A stretch of 64,000 nt of DNA from Neckera pumila (Eukaryota; Streptophyta; Bryopsida; Hypnales; Neckeraceae): NCBI GenBank assembly GCA_963969595.1, contig OZ018417.1, positions 3,288,501-3,352,500 on the forward strand, given 5' to 3'. The position numbers and the translations under genes were made by a program. Numbering within the stretch: the stretch's first letter is position 1; each line of letters begins with the position of its first letter. Below, piece after piece: positions 1 through 13,000 of this stretch. The notes below the pieces were generated by a model that searched no databases, was not told the origin of the DNA, and was given only the letters and a program-made list of their open reading frames with translations.

Positions 1-24
1 GTAGTCCTTACTCTTATCTTATAT

Positions 25-705
25 AGGCGTGCAAGCTGAACTGCCTCTCATACACTCTTCACTTATGTTAGTGTAAAAGTTGAACTGCTACTTATTTGCT
101 CTTTGCTTATGTAGGTGTGAAAGCTAAACTCCCTTTCATACACTTCTCACTGATGTTGATGTGGCATAAAAGTTGAACTACTTCACGAACACTCTTCACT
201 TATGTTGTTGTAAAAGCTGAATTGCCTCTCATACACTCTTCACTTACATAGGTGTGAAAGCTGAACTACCTCTCATACTCTCTTCACTTATGTTGATGTG
301 AAAGTTGAACTGTCTCTTATACACTCTTCACTTAAGCTAGTCTGAAAGTTGAACTACCTTGCATATACTCTTCACTAATGTTGGTGTAAAAGTTGAATTG
401 CCTCTTATACACTCTTCACTTAAGTAGGTGTGAAAGTTGAATTGCCTCTCATATACTCTTTACTTATGTTGGTATGGTGTGAAAGCTGAACTGCCTCTCA
501 TGTACTCTTCACTATGTTGATGTGAAAGCTAAACTACCTTTCATACGTTTTTCACTCACATAGGTGCGAAAACTGAACTACCTCACATACACTCTTTACT
601 TATGTTGGTGTGCAAGTTGAATTGCCTCTTATACACTTTTTATTTATGTTGGTATGAAAGTTGGACTACCTCTCATACACTCTTCACTTATGTTAGTGTG
701 AATAG
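25..705. repeat. tandem array of about 43-44 bp units, ~15-16 copies
   Basis: A diverged unit of 43-44 bp recurs across this stretch. Each copy has a core like gtgaaagctgaactgcctct, then catacactcttcactta and a tgttggt-type end. Copies begin near 71, 114, 158, 203, 252, 295, 340, 384, 427, 476, 521, 564, 607 and 651. The array continues to the left window edge, so its full length is unknown. No reading frame stays open through it. It looks like a minisatellite or small satellite. Confidence 0.9.
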
Positions 706-2160
706 ATTAAAGTTATTCTTTGTGATGATTGTGGGCCTAAAATATACAAAAAGATAATTTTTGCCTTTATTGATGAATGTAAACCTTGTCCCCTATAGGT
801 GGTTCATTTTATATTACATTAGGTACCTTTCCTAGCTAATTTGGGATCTTTGATTCCAATTGTGAATTTAGTATTGATTATCAATAAAAAAAAAAATTTG
901 TTTGTTGTCTAATTTGATCACCTAGTGGTCAATATTAACTTTTCATGTTTTCTTCTAGGTAAACCCTACATGACTAAATGTACTCAAGTATCAGCCAAAC
1001 AAAGATTTAAAATAATAATAATAATAATAAGAATGATGTAATGATAATAATAATGAGATTCTACCTTGCCTTCAATGTTTGTCTTCAAATTCCAATGAAG
1101 GTTGCAACACCTAAAATATAACACAACTAGTGTGGCCTGTGTTGTTGCCATAGTCAAAATCATAGTAAAGAAAATTTTCTAATTTTTTGATTCATAATAA
1201 AAACTTTGAAATTCAATATCTTTCACATTGTCATTCCAAACGCCACAAAACAAAGCCTGTCCACCCCTCCTTGTCAAGAGTTTTTCAACATTTCCAAGAA
1301 TGTGACCAAAATCAAAGAATAAAAGTAATTTTCTAATTTTGTGATCCATAAATACTTTGAAATTCAGTAACTTCCGCATTGTAGCTCCAAACGCCACAAA
1401 ATGAAGTCCGTGCACCCCTCCTTATAGAGAGCTTCCGACGGTACCAAGCATGCAGCCGTGGGACGCATGGTCTAAGAGATGTCAACATAACAAAACAAAA
1501 CAAACAAACAAACAAAACAAACAAACAAACAAACAAACTTAAGGTATATATTGTTTTTAACCTCTATAAATTCTTGTCTAAAATGCACAAGTTCTTTTCA
1601 TAAGAATCTAGAGTTATTCCATGTATACCTATTTTAGCCTTTGAAAATTCACAATGTATTCATAGGGGGTCCAAAAAATGCATTTCATGAGAATCTATAA
1701 CCTTTTTTTGACATAGGTGCCAACAATAGCCACCCCTCAAATCTTTTTTAGCATAGTCCTAGTGGAAGGCCCACTAGTGATTTAGACACGTGATGAGGGA
1801 TCTCTCCTGCAATAGGGGACTTTGGAGATTTTCTTGGAAGTCTAAAGCTGCAAAATGGAGCGAATTTTCTCCCTATTTGAAGTCCTACTAATCCATTTTC
1901 AGTTGCTTACTACCTGCTATCTTTGAAGGGGTCCAATAATGGGCCCCCACACACTAGGACCGTGCTCCTTTTTCCATTTTAATAGGAACCACGCTCAAAT
2001 CCTTTTTGAACAATTTGAGGTGCTGTTCCCTTAAAATGAGCACAATGAGTTTCTAATTTGAACAATATATGATCAACTGATTTATAAAGTGTCCACGTCA
2101 TATTTCCAATCCTGACCCTAAGTTAAATTTAATTGACACCCTGTCCTCTGTTCAAAACCT
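706..2160. other. intergenic, low complexity and a local duplication
   Basis: No supported gene. It holds an ATA-type microsatellite near 1007-1030 and a CAAA/CAAAA-type microsatellite at about 1490-1540. Two copies of a roughly 100 bp segment (about 1175-1275 and 1330-1430) are offset by 155 bp. Both copies contain ccaaacgccacaaaa followed by cacccctcctt. The two overlapping minus-strand open frames here come from this duplication and are not convincing genes. Confidence 0.6.
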
Positions 2161-4033
2161 CCCATCACCCCCCCCCTCCTATTATTGAAACAGATTTCCA
2201 AAGATCCCCATTCACACTGTCAGCGGGACGGAGTCTCCCTCGCCAGCAGGCACCAACTTATAATATCTTATTACTGTAGCGCAAGAGCCTCACGCAGTAA
2301 AGACGCCGCAAAGTTCCCAACGCGGCATTTCCTCTTCGATCGTATCCGCAAGAATCTCTTGCAATTCTACCGCTCGCAACTCAATCCAACAGACGACACT
2401 GAATTCTTGAACTCCAACCGATTTGTTCCGGCTTTGACCGAAACGATTTGGTGCAGAAACGGCTTTTAGTTCAAACATTTCGCGTGATGATGGTGTTGTT
2501 GAGGGGGGTGAATTGGGCGCTCTGATGATGCGCGATTTTCATGGAGTTGGTGGTGGTTGGCATGCATTGGGATGGCACGGGGAAGGCAAGGGTTTGTAGG
2601 CACGGGGAAGAGAAGACAAGGGTGATGGCGATGGGACGACGTTGCAGCCAATTCTTCGTTGGTGATGATTTGTGATGGTTCCGGGTACTGAAGACTCTCA
2701 TCTGCTGTGAGCTTTCCTTGAGATTTAGGTGTGGTGGGGAAGGCGTGAGGAGAGTTTCGGTTGTGTTTGGAGAATTAGTTTTTTAGGGTTGTGAGGTTTG
2801 GGCGAAGGAGGGGAGGAATGAGGATGACGATTGCGGGTGTGTTCGTTGGGAAGAGGAGTTTGTTCTAGCATTTTAGCTTAGAGTCAATTTGAACTTCTTT
2901 GCAACGACTTTGAAGTGCTTCAGAGAGGTTAGAGCTCAAGAACCCAGGTTGTGGAAGAAGTGCTGAGAAAATCGCAATATTTGGTTAGCAAGAGCGTCTT
3001 TCAAAATCTTATCGAGTGTAGAATGTGTGACCTTAGAATAATCGTAACGAAGAGGTTGCGGGATCGGTGCGAGACGGTGGCGATGTTGTTGCGTTAGGGC
3101 TGCTGGTTGGGTGGTGTGATGGGGTGCACTGAGTGAGGGGTGAATTTTGTGTCGTTTTTGTTTTCTGTTTTTGTTTTTGTTTTCTCTGCATTATATTTCT
3201 GTGAGCACCTTCTTGCGAGAGCCTTCGACAATTCCGATGTGCCATACTTCCTTTTCTTTCTGATCTTTATTTTTTTTGTCGTGGCACTCATTGTGATGAA
3301 TGGTTTGCGTTTGTGGAAGGCTCGAGCTTCTGTAGTATTCCGCACTTGTCTTTTAGTGTGCTGTTCTGTGTCGCTGGCCTCGCGGCGTACAGTGGAGAAC
3401 TTTTTTTCAATCTTATGGAAATCTTCTTTGGTAACACAACACTAATTTGTCGATCCTGGCATTCGCCTGGCCCTAAAGTTGAACATGCTGCCCAGTATGA
3501 ACTTCGTGGGACGTATGTAGTAATGTCGACCTCCGCAGTGGTCCCCGTTTGTTCCCTGCGGGAGTGCCCTTGGATTCTCCGCCGGAGGTCCCCGTTGCCA
3601 CATTCTCACGAACCCCGTTTTAACGGCAATTGTGGGAATCAGCCACGTGACGCTCATTTTCTCGTCTCGGTGTTGTATGAGCGGTGCCGATGGTTGTGAC
3701 AAGTCTTTACAGGCTACATGAGCAGAATAGGCCGAATGCTTGTCAATGTTTACACGAGTGGCTGCTTGTGAGATCTTAGTCTTTGGGGATTTCACTGTTA
3801 ACCTTTGGGATCTTATCACAATATATGCTCTGTTCATCTTGATGCATTTTGAGAGATGAGCTTCAATTATTTTATTAATTAGGTTGTGTTCAGGCCTATC
3901 GTTCTTTTGTAAAGAGTGTGCTTGTAAACGACTCTTCTCTAGGTTTTTGCTTGTCTCTTTTAGTGGGAGTTTGAGTTTTCAGTCGTAACTGATTTGCGTG
4001 TTATCCTACAGGTGCCGTGTAATGTTTGGTTAG
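2161..4033 (+). promoter_or_regulatory. probable promoter and 5' leader of the MOM1-like gene
   Basis: Base composition becomes markedly less AT-rich from about 2160, and no protein family is recognisable. A clear splice acceptor (ttatcctacag) ends at 4011, only 22 bases before the chosen start codon. At least one non-coding leader exon therefore lies upstream, probably between about 2200 and 3950. Open frames here on both strands (plus at 3140-3699, minus at 3442-3837) match nothing I recognise and overlap each other. The transcription start cannot be fixed from sequence alone. Confidence 0.45.
4022..4033 (+). promoter_or_regulatory. three-codon uORF abutting the main start codon
   Basis: ATG TTT GGT TAG is followed with no gap by the ATG at 4034. 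It lies after the splice acceptor ending at 4011, so it should be in the mature mRNA. Its stop codon touches the main start codon, which is the geometry for termination-reinitiation or leaky scanning. Confidence 0.5.
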
Positions 4034-7000
4034 ATGGATGTCGGTCATTTGCGGAAGGGCCGCAGTGGCTCAGCTTTTCTTGCCTATGGGACTGGAGATG
4101 TGCGCATCAAGATTTTGGGGGACCAGGATGAAGACGTGGACATTGACGATGGAGACACTGATTCGGCTCCTTATATCGACGCGTCTTTGGCAGGTGGTTC
4201 TCTTTTCTCACAGTTCTGAAAGCAATGTCGGTTTGAATGCTGCACCGTTCCGTCTCTCACGCTTTGCAAGTGTCCCGATTTCAGGTGCTACTGGAGGCGG
4301 AACTGGGGTTGAGACTGGAGCAAAGTCAATGGCTGGAAGTACACTTGCCCCTCGGGTAGGTGTTGCGAATGTGGTTTCGAGTACGCCGTCACATGGACGG
4401 AGAGAGCCACATACTGCAGGGTCACAAGCGTCAATTGGACGCCAAACTCTGCCACAGTTCACTGCAGGCGAGGATGGCTCTTCGAAATATTCGGATGGGT
4501 CGGTTCCGAAGGTCTCTACGGAAGGAACTTCGAAACGGGTACATACAAATGAAAATCAGATTCGAATTTCGGAAACCAGCGGTCGTGTTCGAAGGCTGTC
4601 AAGTGTGCAGGTCTGCGAATGTTTGGTGCATAAACCTGAAATTATGTCTCTGTGTAATTCAACTTCATACTAACGCTTAAGTTTCCAAGCAAAATACAAT
4701 GTTCACTTGGGGAGCTGATAGACGATTAAAGTGATTTTTCACACTATATTTCTATTGTTTGAAAATGTAGGTATAATTTTCTTCTTTTTAATTTGTGCAT
4801 GGTGTTTCCTTCGTTGAAGCTTCCTTAATGATTTATTTAAATGATATGTTCAACTCCTATAGATGTGGAAGCACTTTTGGCCATTCGGTTAAAATAGGGG
4901 CTAAGCAGTTCCAGGTTTGAGACTGCAACTTTCCTGTCTTGCGATATTGCAGACCCTCTCGAAGAGAAAGGCATTGGAAACGGGGCCATCGACGTCGACA
5001 CCTACTAAGCGTGCTAAGTTGCATGGTAATTCCTGCGACTCCAGTGACATCGTTCGAAAGAATAGCAAGACTGAAGAGGTTCAGCCCAGGGAAACCGCTC
5101 TTCGCACGAGGAAAGAAGACTTGCCATTGAAGAGGAAAGAGATTATCAAGGACGAAGACGGAGAGGGGAGTGATAAGTGCCCCAGAGCCAGTGAAATGGT
5201 CAGAGAGAAACGCCCTCGGATGCTTGTCCTTGGGGATGAATCGGACGAGGACATGCTCGAACGAGATGAAGCACCAGCAAGCCCGAAATCTGATGGAGAG
5301 GGAAAGAAAGTGTCAGGGGGCAAGGTTGCTGCGGAAATGTCCTTGAAGAATGATTCTCATGCTGTTAGTTTTGCAAAGACAGGACTAGCAGGTAGTGGGA
5401 AAAAACTCGTGGGAAAACAGCCACTACTACTTGCAGGTATTAGTCTACACTGCTTCACAGCTTTTATAGTTGTTTTTGGTGAACTTGGGAAAGGTAATGA
5501 CTGAGGAATTACCAGTTCTTTGATTCTGAACTGAAGTTGTAAATTTTACTGTTGGTTCTCTTTGTGATGTGTAAAGAAAATTAGTTGATATGGCTGTTTG
5601 TCAGAAAGAAATTCTTGCTTTGCTGAAGTATTGCTCTGGGAATTTCATTCGTTCTTAACCACATGTTGCAATCGACCTCCAAAGTTTTAGGCATGTTTAC
5701 GTACTTGCATCAAGTAACTTCGGTCGCAGGCTCAACTCGAGGTCTAATCGAGTTGTATGGAAGCAGGCATTGTATGTAGTAGATGAATTAACGTCTGCTG
5801 CCTTTGTACATAGGCCTGAGAATTAACAATATTGTTTAATGCGAAGCATCGACGTTTGCAGGTGAGAATAATCTCGTACCCTTGCGAAGTGCTTTTCCCT
5901 TACACGCGAAGAAAAAGGTGCATCCTCCAGTTCCTGGGGACAGCAAATCAAATACTGAGACTGGATTTGCAGCGCACATTACAGATGAAAACAGTCCTCG
6001 GAAACGGATCATTTGTACAGAGTGCAGAAGGATACAATTGTAAGTACTCTCCTCCCTTTGTAACATAGGTACCTGTAGACATGATGTCAAGTGCTGCTTA
6101 ACTACAGGTCTATTTATGAGGAGTTCTAGGAGTTGCAGGAGAGCTGCAACATTTTCAATCAATCACTCATAGCATACTCAATTTAGATGGGAATTAGAAG
6201 TTGTTGGGGTATGGTCTCATTGGAGTTGGTTCACAATAATCTAGATTTGATATTTAACTCAGAACATTCGGTTCTATGTTGAGCAAAAAATTGCCTCAAA
6301 ACTTAATAGAGTTGGATGAGAGCTGCGGCACTTCAATGCTCGCTACTAGAAAATGATTGAGAATTAGAGGACAAGCTTAGGCTTTTTGGAAAGCTAAGAT
6401 AATTTCCTCCAAGATTGAATAGTGATTTGGTTGAGTTTTAAGGAAGGCTTTTGAAGGTCGAAATACTACCTTTCTCCCATTTTTCTGAGGTTGAAGCTGG
6501 AATGATATCTCATATCTTGTACCTACTCTATTCTTGGACAGGGTCAATGCAGATGAAAATCTGGAGACTCCAAGTTGTTGTTGTGAAAGGAACACTCGAA
6601 ACCCTAAGTACGCGAGTCGCTCATCGCCTCAGGTTTGTGTTGCGTGTACTATTTTTAACTGTTGGGCTAACTATTTCAATACTTTCGCTGTTCTTGTACC
6701 CTCCAAGTGCGAACTTCTGAATTTTTCCAACTTCTCTGGGCGGTTTAGTCGCAGTCTCTAAGGTGTGAGTTATGCTGTTTGCAGGAACTCAACGACCATT
6801 GCAAAGGGGAAGAGATCCATGATAGTAAAGTGAAATTACGATCAGAAAGGGACGCTGGACAAGACGGGCAAGAGATAATGGATCAGAAGAGTCAGTTTGC
6901 CAAGGAGAAGGCCCAACGAAATATGGTTTGGGTGAAGGTACCTGTTGTCAAGCGACTGATGCTACAATATTTTTCTTGTCTGTGTATAGCATTTGGTCGC

Positions 7001-10000
7001 CATGAAATCTCTATTGCTTATGGTAAATTCACGAAGTAATTTGGGATCGCTTCTCCATTTCTCAAGATGGTGTTTCAATTTTCCTGTTCTGTACGTTTTG
7101 TTGACCATTACGTGTGTGAAACGTGTACTGGTCTGATTGTCTATGCTGAACCAGTTGCAGGTAGGTGGGAAGGACTTTTGGTGGCCTGGGTTGATAGTGA
7201 CAGTAGTTCCTCCAGCAATACAGAAGAAAATTGACGAGTCAGTGGATACACCTAAAGCTGTGCGGCTTTTTCACCCTCGAAAAGATGTGGAGGAATACCA
7301 AGTCGTGAAACGAAGGTTGACGTCTATTTCTTCTCATCTAGATGGTCCTTCAATATACATGTGTACGGTAATTCAATTAGAGTTTGAATCTAATCTTAGC
7401 TCAATTATCCCTTGTTTTGTGGAGCTAATCGTGTTTGATTGGTGGAATCTGTTCACAGCTCGCTCAAGCCTTTTCATCTTTGTCTGAGCTACAAGGACAG
7501 CAGTTCCCACCCCGACTTCATAGCTGCAGTCATTGAGGCCGACCAATATGTATCTCAACCAGATTCTCAGATGGAAGGGTTTTCTCAACTTGGTACTAGC
7601 AGCAAGGAAGGGCCAACGCTGAGCGGTTTGGTTGATTACGCTAGATGCCGTGTAGATGTGCCTCATGAACATGCGGGATCCAACGAACTTGTACTTGAGG
7701 ATGTTGAGATGCCAGGAATCGATCCTCAATGTAGCCAAGTCCAAACTGAGAATGAGAAAGAAGCCCTGGAAGATGGGGAAGTTAACCAAGCTCCAGTTGA
7801 AAAGGGAACGGGTGGTCTTTCTCCTGACGCTAGAAACGGGTCGGGCTTAAGTGACAAACGAGACGATCTTCAATTTAGTCAGCCTCAAACAAATAACGAG
7901 AAAGGGGTACTGGAAGACGAGGAAGTTCTCCAAGTGTCTGTTGGACAGGGAAAAGCTGAGGATTCGCTTGAAGCTGGTCATGGGGATGTTTCAAGTTTTA
8001 AAACAGACTCTCAGTGTAGCCCGTCCCAAGGTGATCAAGTGGAGGTAATACCCGATACGGGGGGCTTCATCTCAATTCCATGATTTGAGGAGAATCCATG
8101 TTTCGACTTTTGTGTGGGAACTTGATCCTAATTCTGAATGTTGATATTTCTGATCGGTGAATTTGTATTCAATAATTCATTTTGGTTATCTGCGTTCAGC
8201 GTCAGAAGGCCAAGGATCTTGTGCTTGAAGCAGGAGGTCAAGCCACACGTACTGTCGAATGGGTTTTTGAAATCCGAAAGCCCCAATGACAAAAAATTTG
8301 AAATGATTGCCTCTTGGGAACATGATGGTACCAAATTATGCATCGTTCAAGCGTTCGGGAAATAGTATACTTGGATTTTATGATTCTCGTGGACAGTACA
8401 TTTGGCTTAGACCTCTTGCTTCTTGCACCAGATTGATTCGTATTCAGTTCAAACAGCAATCACCTTTCAATATCCAGAAATATCTCATTTTACCTTTCTA
8501 ATGCATACGTGACTCTATTTTTTAGATATTCATTAAAAATTAGGTTGCTGACGTCCGTCTTTATTTCGTCTAGCTGCTTCATAGTCGTGGTTGGGTGGGC
8601 TATTTGATACAGAACGGAATGCCAGATGCTCGTGTCGTCTACTGCACTGCCATAGGAGCCTTTGATCAGGGAAACGACCAAACTTCTCCTGAAGCTACCA
8701 ACGGGTTTGATATGAGTTATAAAAGAGACGACGTTTCGAGTTCTACTATGAACGAAATGGAAGGGTCTAAAAAGTTTCAGACGGACGCAATAGTGAAGGA
8801 AGATATGGAGGCGAGCGACAGAATTAAGGCCTCTGAAATTTCTGGTATTGAGGAACCATTCGATCCGTTTGTGTTGAACCTGGAAATAACACCGACGAAA
8901 AGGCTGATTGCGTATGATGACAATAGCAAGGAACTCCACTTTGAAGATGACACTGCAGTGAGTATTGATATTGTTTCTCTTGCAGAGGAGTTTAATAAAT
9001 GCTCTACAGGGCTGAGTCCGCATGAATGCATTTATCATATTGGCAAACCGGATATCAGGAGCAGGTTTCATGGCAAAGGTGCCAGGTCTTCAGGTGGTCT
9101 CAATTTTAACCTTCTGGACGCGAATGGCAACTTTGCTATGCGTCTTCGAGATACATGGCTGCGAGAGTACAAAGACGAACCCATGCCTGAAATTTTGAAG
9201 ACGCGGTTTGTAGCTGCTTGTATAGTGGAGGAGAGAGGTGAGCCTGTGAACTGGGCTTTCGAGCTAGCCAACTCGGTAAGGACTGAATTAAAACAGCATG
9301 TCCGTAAGAAACGAGATAGTTTGAGTCCTGGTGTTCTCAAGCTGATTGCTCACTTACTTGAGAAGCAACCACCTCCGGCGGCTGTTTTACTGCCCGTTTT
9401 CGAAGCTGTGAAGGAAGAGGATGCGGTGGACTTTACCGAGTACGATCACTGCTGTCATCAATGCAAGCATGGTGGCGAGCTTCTGTAGGCATTCTAGCTC
9501 CTTTTGTCCTTTCCTGAACATTTTAATGTGATGCTTACTTTAGTGTGACTTGTATGACCTGTGCTGTTGAGCACAAGTATGATGGCCGCTCTTGAGCTTA
9601 CCCGGTACACAAATCCAACTTTATCGAAATTTCTTCCTATTTTTGGAAATTGATATCGAGATCGAATAATTTGCCTCTAGGATCTATTGTTATGTATCTA
9701 CCTCGGTGCACCGGTCCTTGTCATGGGCTTTCTGATGATACTTCTCACGCTCCCATAGGCGTCAAGGTCCAAGAGATTGAAACAGACAAACATAAAAACG
9801 AACAAACCGCCTTCTCCCCCACACGCCTTCCCGAAAGTCCTAGCCGTGTTTAATCATGACAATTGAAATGCCAATTAAGGTAGTATTTAAAGTGAACCTT
9901 GTCTTTTGTCACGCATTTAGGTTCTTAAGAATCGATTCTAGGGTGTGTTTCTTCTAGTATATAATTGATGTATCAATTTTTTACTCATGTAGTTCACGAC

Positions 10001-13000
10001 TTTCATGCAGTTGTTGTGATGGCAGAGGTTGCAGAAAGACTTTTCATCTGCAGTGCTTAGATCCTCCTCTTGAGGAGGTGCCTGAAACTGCCTTCTACTG
10101 TCCCAGCTGCCTGGCCAAAGCTTCCACGCCTCCTGGTGTCGAAGGGGGCACTAGCGCTGTAGTGGAGGATGGTATCGAGCTGCACACAGATGATGTATTT
10201 AGGTACTTCTGTTACTTTTATCTTCTTTGAAATCTGCATGACTTAATTCCTATTCTAGACAATAGGAAATCATTCAGATCCTTCATTGATACCATTGTAA
10301 GTGAAACAATTATTGTTGTAGGAGCTCTATAACAATATTGGTGTTATTGGCATATCAGCAGACCGGAGCCTCAAGGCGTTGCTGAATCGTCTACCTTCGT
10401 GGGTGATATTGATACGCTTGAATGTCGTGCCAGTGATGACTCAAGGCCTAACGTGGAAGCGGGTATGGTGACTACGGAGGTTTTTGGCGAGCTTCCCAGT
10501 AGTAAGAGTGATGAAAAGTGCTGTATTCCTAGTGCTGATACCCTTGAAGTGGGGGTTCCCATGCTAGCGAATAACAGGACCAAGGATGCTGCCCATCCTG
10601 TTTTGAACACCAACGGCCATGAGCATACAGCTCTTGTTTTCTTGGAGAATAAAAATGTCTTTAGAGATCGTAGCGTCAGGCAAGTGGATCCAGATGTTCC
10701 TGCCGGTGGGGATTTACAGATTAATAGCTCACCAGGCCTAAGTTTTGATTCCTTACAAGCCAAGAAGCATTTGCTATCAATTGACTCTGTGGAATCAGAT
10801 ATGGAGGAGGGGGAATTTTCACCTTTTGAGCAGGCCAAAATTGTTCAAGGGGATATTTCTGTATCTGAGATTCCTTGCAGCTCCACACCGCCACTGACTC
10901 AAGAGGTTTCGACTAGAGTTGACCTGCCTTTTGAGGAGGATGAGTTCCCCTCCAGTGATGATCACAACAACATCTGTGAGGGTTGTGAAGTTGGGGGTGA
11001 ATTAATGTACGTTACTTCCGCATCCTTCATACCTGCTCCATCATCCTCATTAATGTAAGTTTTCTTTTTCTAAGAATTTGCACTGATGTCCTTCAGCTAT
11101 GATGTCTTGGTTCTGTTTCGTTTGAAGAACTGAAATCAAATATGTTCGAATTTGGGAAACAGGCTATGTGATGGCGAAGGTTGCAAGGTTGTCTACCACA
11201 AAGAATGCCTGGATCCACCTCTGCAGACTGTTCCTGCTGGCGAGTGGTACTGCCCTGAATGTGAGAAGCAAAAAGTTGAAAAAATCTGGTCTGTCCGCAA
11301 CGTGGATGAAACTTCCAAGCGAAGAGTTAGAGCTGCTGCTAATGGTTCAGATACTTCCAGTCCGGAGAGTGATAGCGAGGATGACATGCCATTGGAAGCT
11401 CGGTTCAAAAGTTCATTACAGCGTCCTGATGGCGAGGTTGCTGCAAGTGATGCTGGCAAAGCATCTGGAAGTCGTACTGGTATAAAAATCACAAATCTGA
11501 AGAGCGACAGTGTGGAGTATCTTGTGCAGTGGAAGTCTCGTTCACATGCGCATGATAAATGGGTTTCGGAGAAGGAACTAGAAAAGCAAGCGCCGAAAGA
11601 GCTGGCTCGTTTCAAAAAATCGTTGCAACTAGGCCAGGTATAACTCAGTAACATCCTTCTCTGTCGTTCCTTGCCTCCCAAGCTTTGGATACTGCACGTA
11701 ATAAAAAATTTATGATTTAAGTTCAGGACAATAATTAATCCCGATTGTGCTTGGTTTTTAATGCCCAGGTAAAATACGATTCTGAGTGGGCGGAACCAGA
11801 GCGTGTAATTCAGAAACGGCTGACAAGAGTGACTCGACGACAGCCTGATCTGGCGGTGGAGAAAGGAAATGTTTCTAACCATAGAATAGCAGAAATTGAA
11901 TGGTTTGTCAAATGGAAGGGTTTGGGCTACGAGAATTGCACTTGGGAGCCTTCTGGTGCAGGGGTTCTTGCCACATCCAGAGGGATTGAGCTCATTAAAG
12001 AGTATGAGAGGTGGACAGACGCTGCAAAGCAACGTGCCAGACGGGAAAGCCAAGAAGAGGTTAGGCTTGGTTGAATACATCCTGTTTTAAACGTCAGAGC
12101 ATCTTAAAGCTCGAACTCTGACATTTCGATTGACTTCTGACTCTTGCCCTGATCGTCTCTTCAGGCAGAGAGCCGGGTTCAAGGTCCATTGAAGGCCTTG
12201 AAATGCCAGCCTGAGTGGATGATTCGGCCGGAGCAAGAGCAGTTGGGTGCCTATAACAAGTTACTAAAAATGTGGCATTCCAGAAAGAATGGCATTATAG
12301 TGTACGAGGCCAGTCAGGTAGAACTTTATCCTGAGTTTTAGATAGGGTTTTGATTGTTCATTAGTGTGATTGCTAGATTTTTATACAAACTATCAGAGTT
12401 TTCTCTTTGATTCCTCTAGATTATATCCGCATATGTTTATCGCGAGAAAATGCCTTGAGTCTGTCTCTGCACTCATTGATCCGTGGCCCGTAGTACTAAT
12501 TTTCTTTGTCAATGTTTATACTATGCTTTATGTTTATGTTCTGTTTGATTGCAGGAGAAGATAGTGATGACAATTATGTTTTTCCTGTCATTAGTGGAAC
12601 ACTGTCGAGTGGTGCACCCAATCTTGGTTGTTGTTCCTAAAAGTTTAATCCAGAACTGGGAACACGAGCTGTGCAAGTGGGCTTCGAAACTGTATATTGT
12701 GAATTACGCGTCGAAACTAGAAGAAGCCAGGGACATTATTCGGCGGGCAGAATTCGGCTCTTTCATTGAACCGTTCAGACCGCAGATAGTGCTGACAACT
12801 TTTGATGTCATTAATTGTGTAAGATGATATGAACCCCGTGTATCTGGTCCCTTCTTAGAATGATATCTATAAGTTTTCATGTTTCTATGGCAACTGTTCA
12901 CATTGCGACCAGAGTTTTCTCCTTTGCAAGGATATTTGAGTATCCTCTGGTGGAACTTAGCTTGCCAGAACTCTTAAACGTCTCAAATTTCTTGTGTCTT

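Noticed and set aside
25..705. CRISPR-like regular repeats
   Set aside because: Units are contiguous and diverged with no unique spacers, and the genome is eukaryotic.
3313..3837. Overlapping 128-aa plus and 131-aa minus frames before the MOM1-like gene
   Set aside because: They overlap on opposite strands and have no recognisable domain; the region is better read as leader or promoter.
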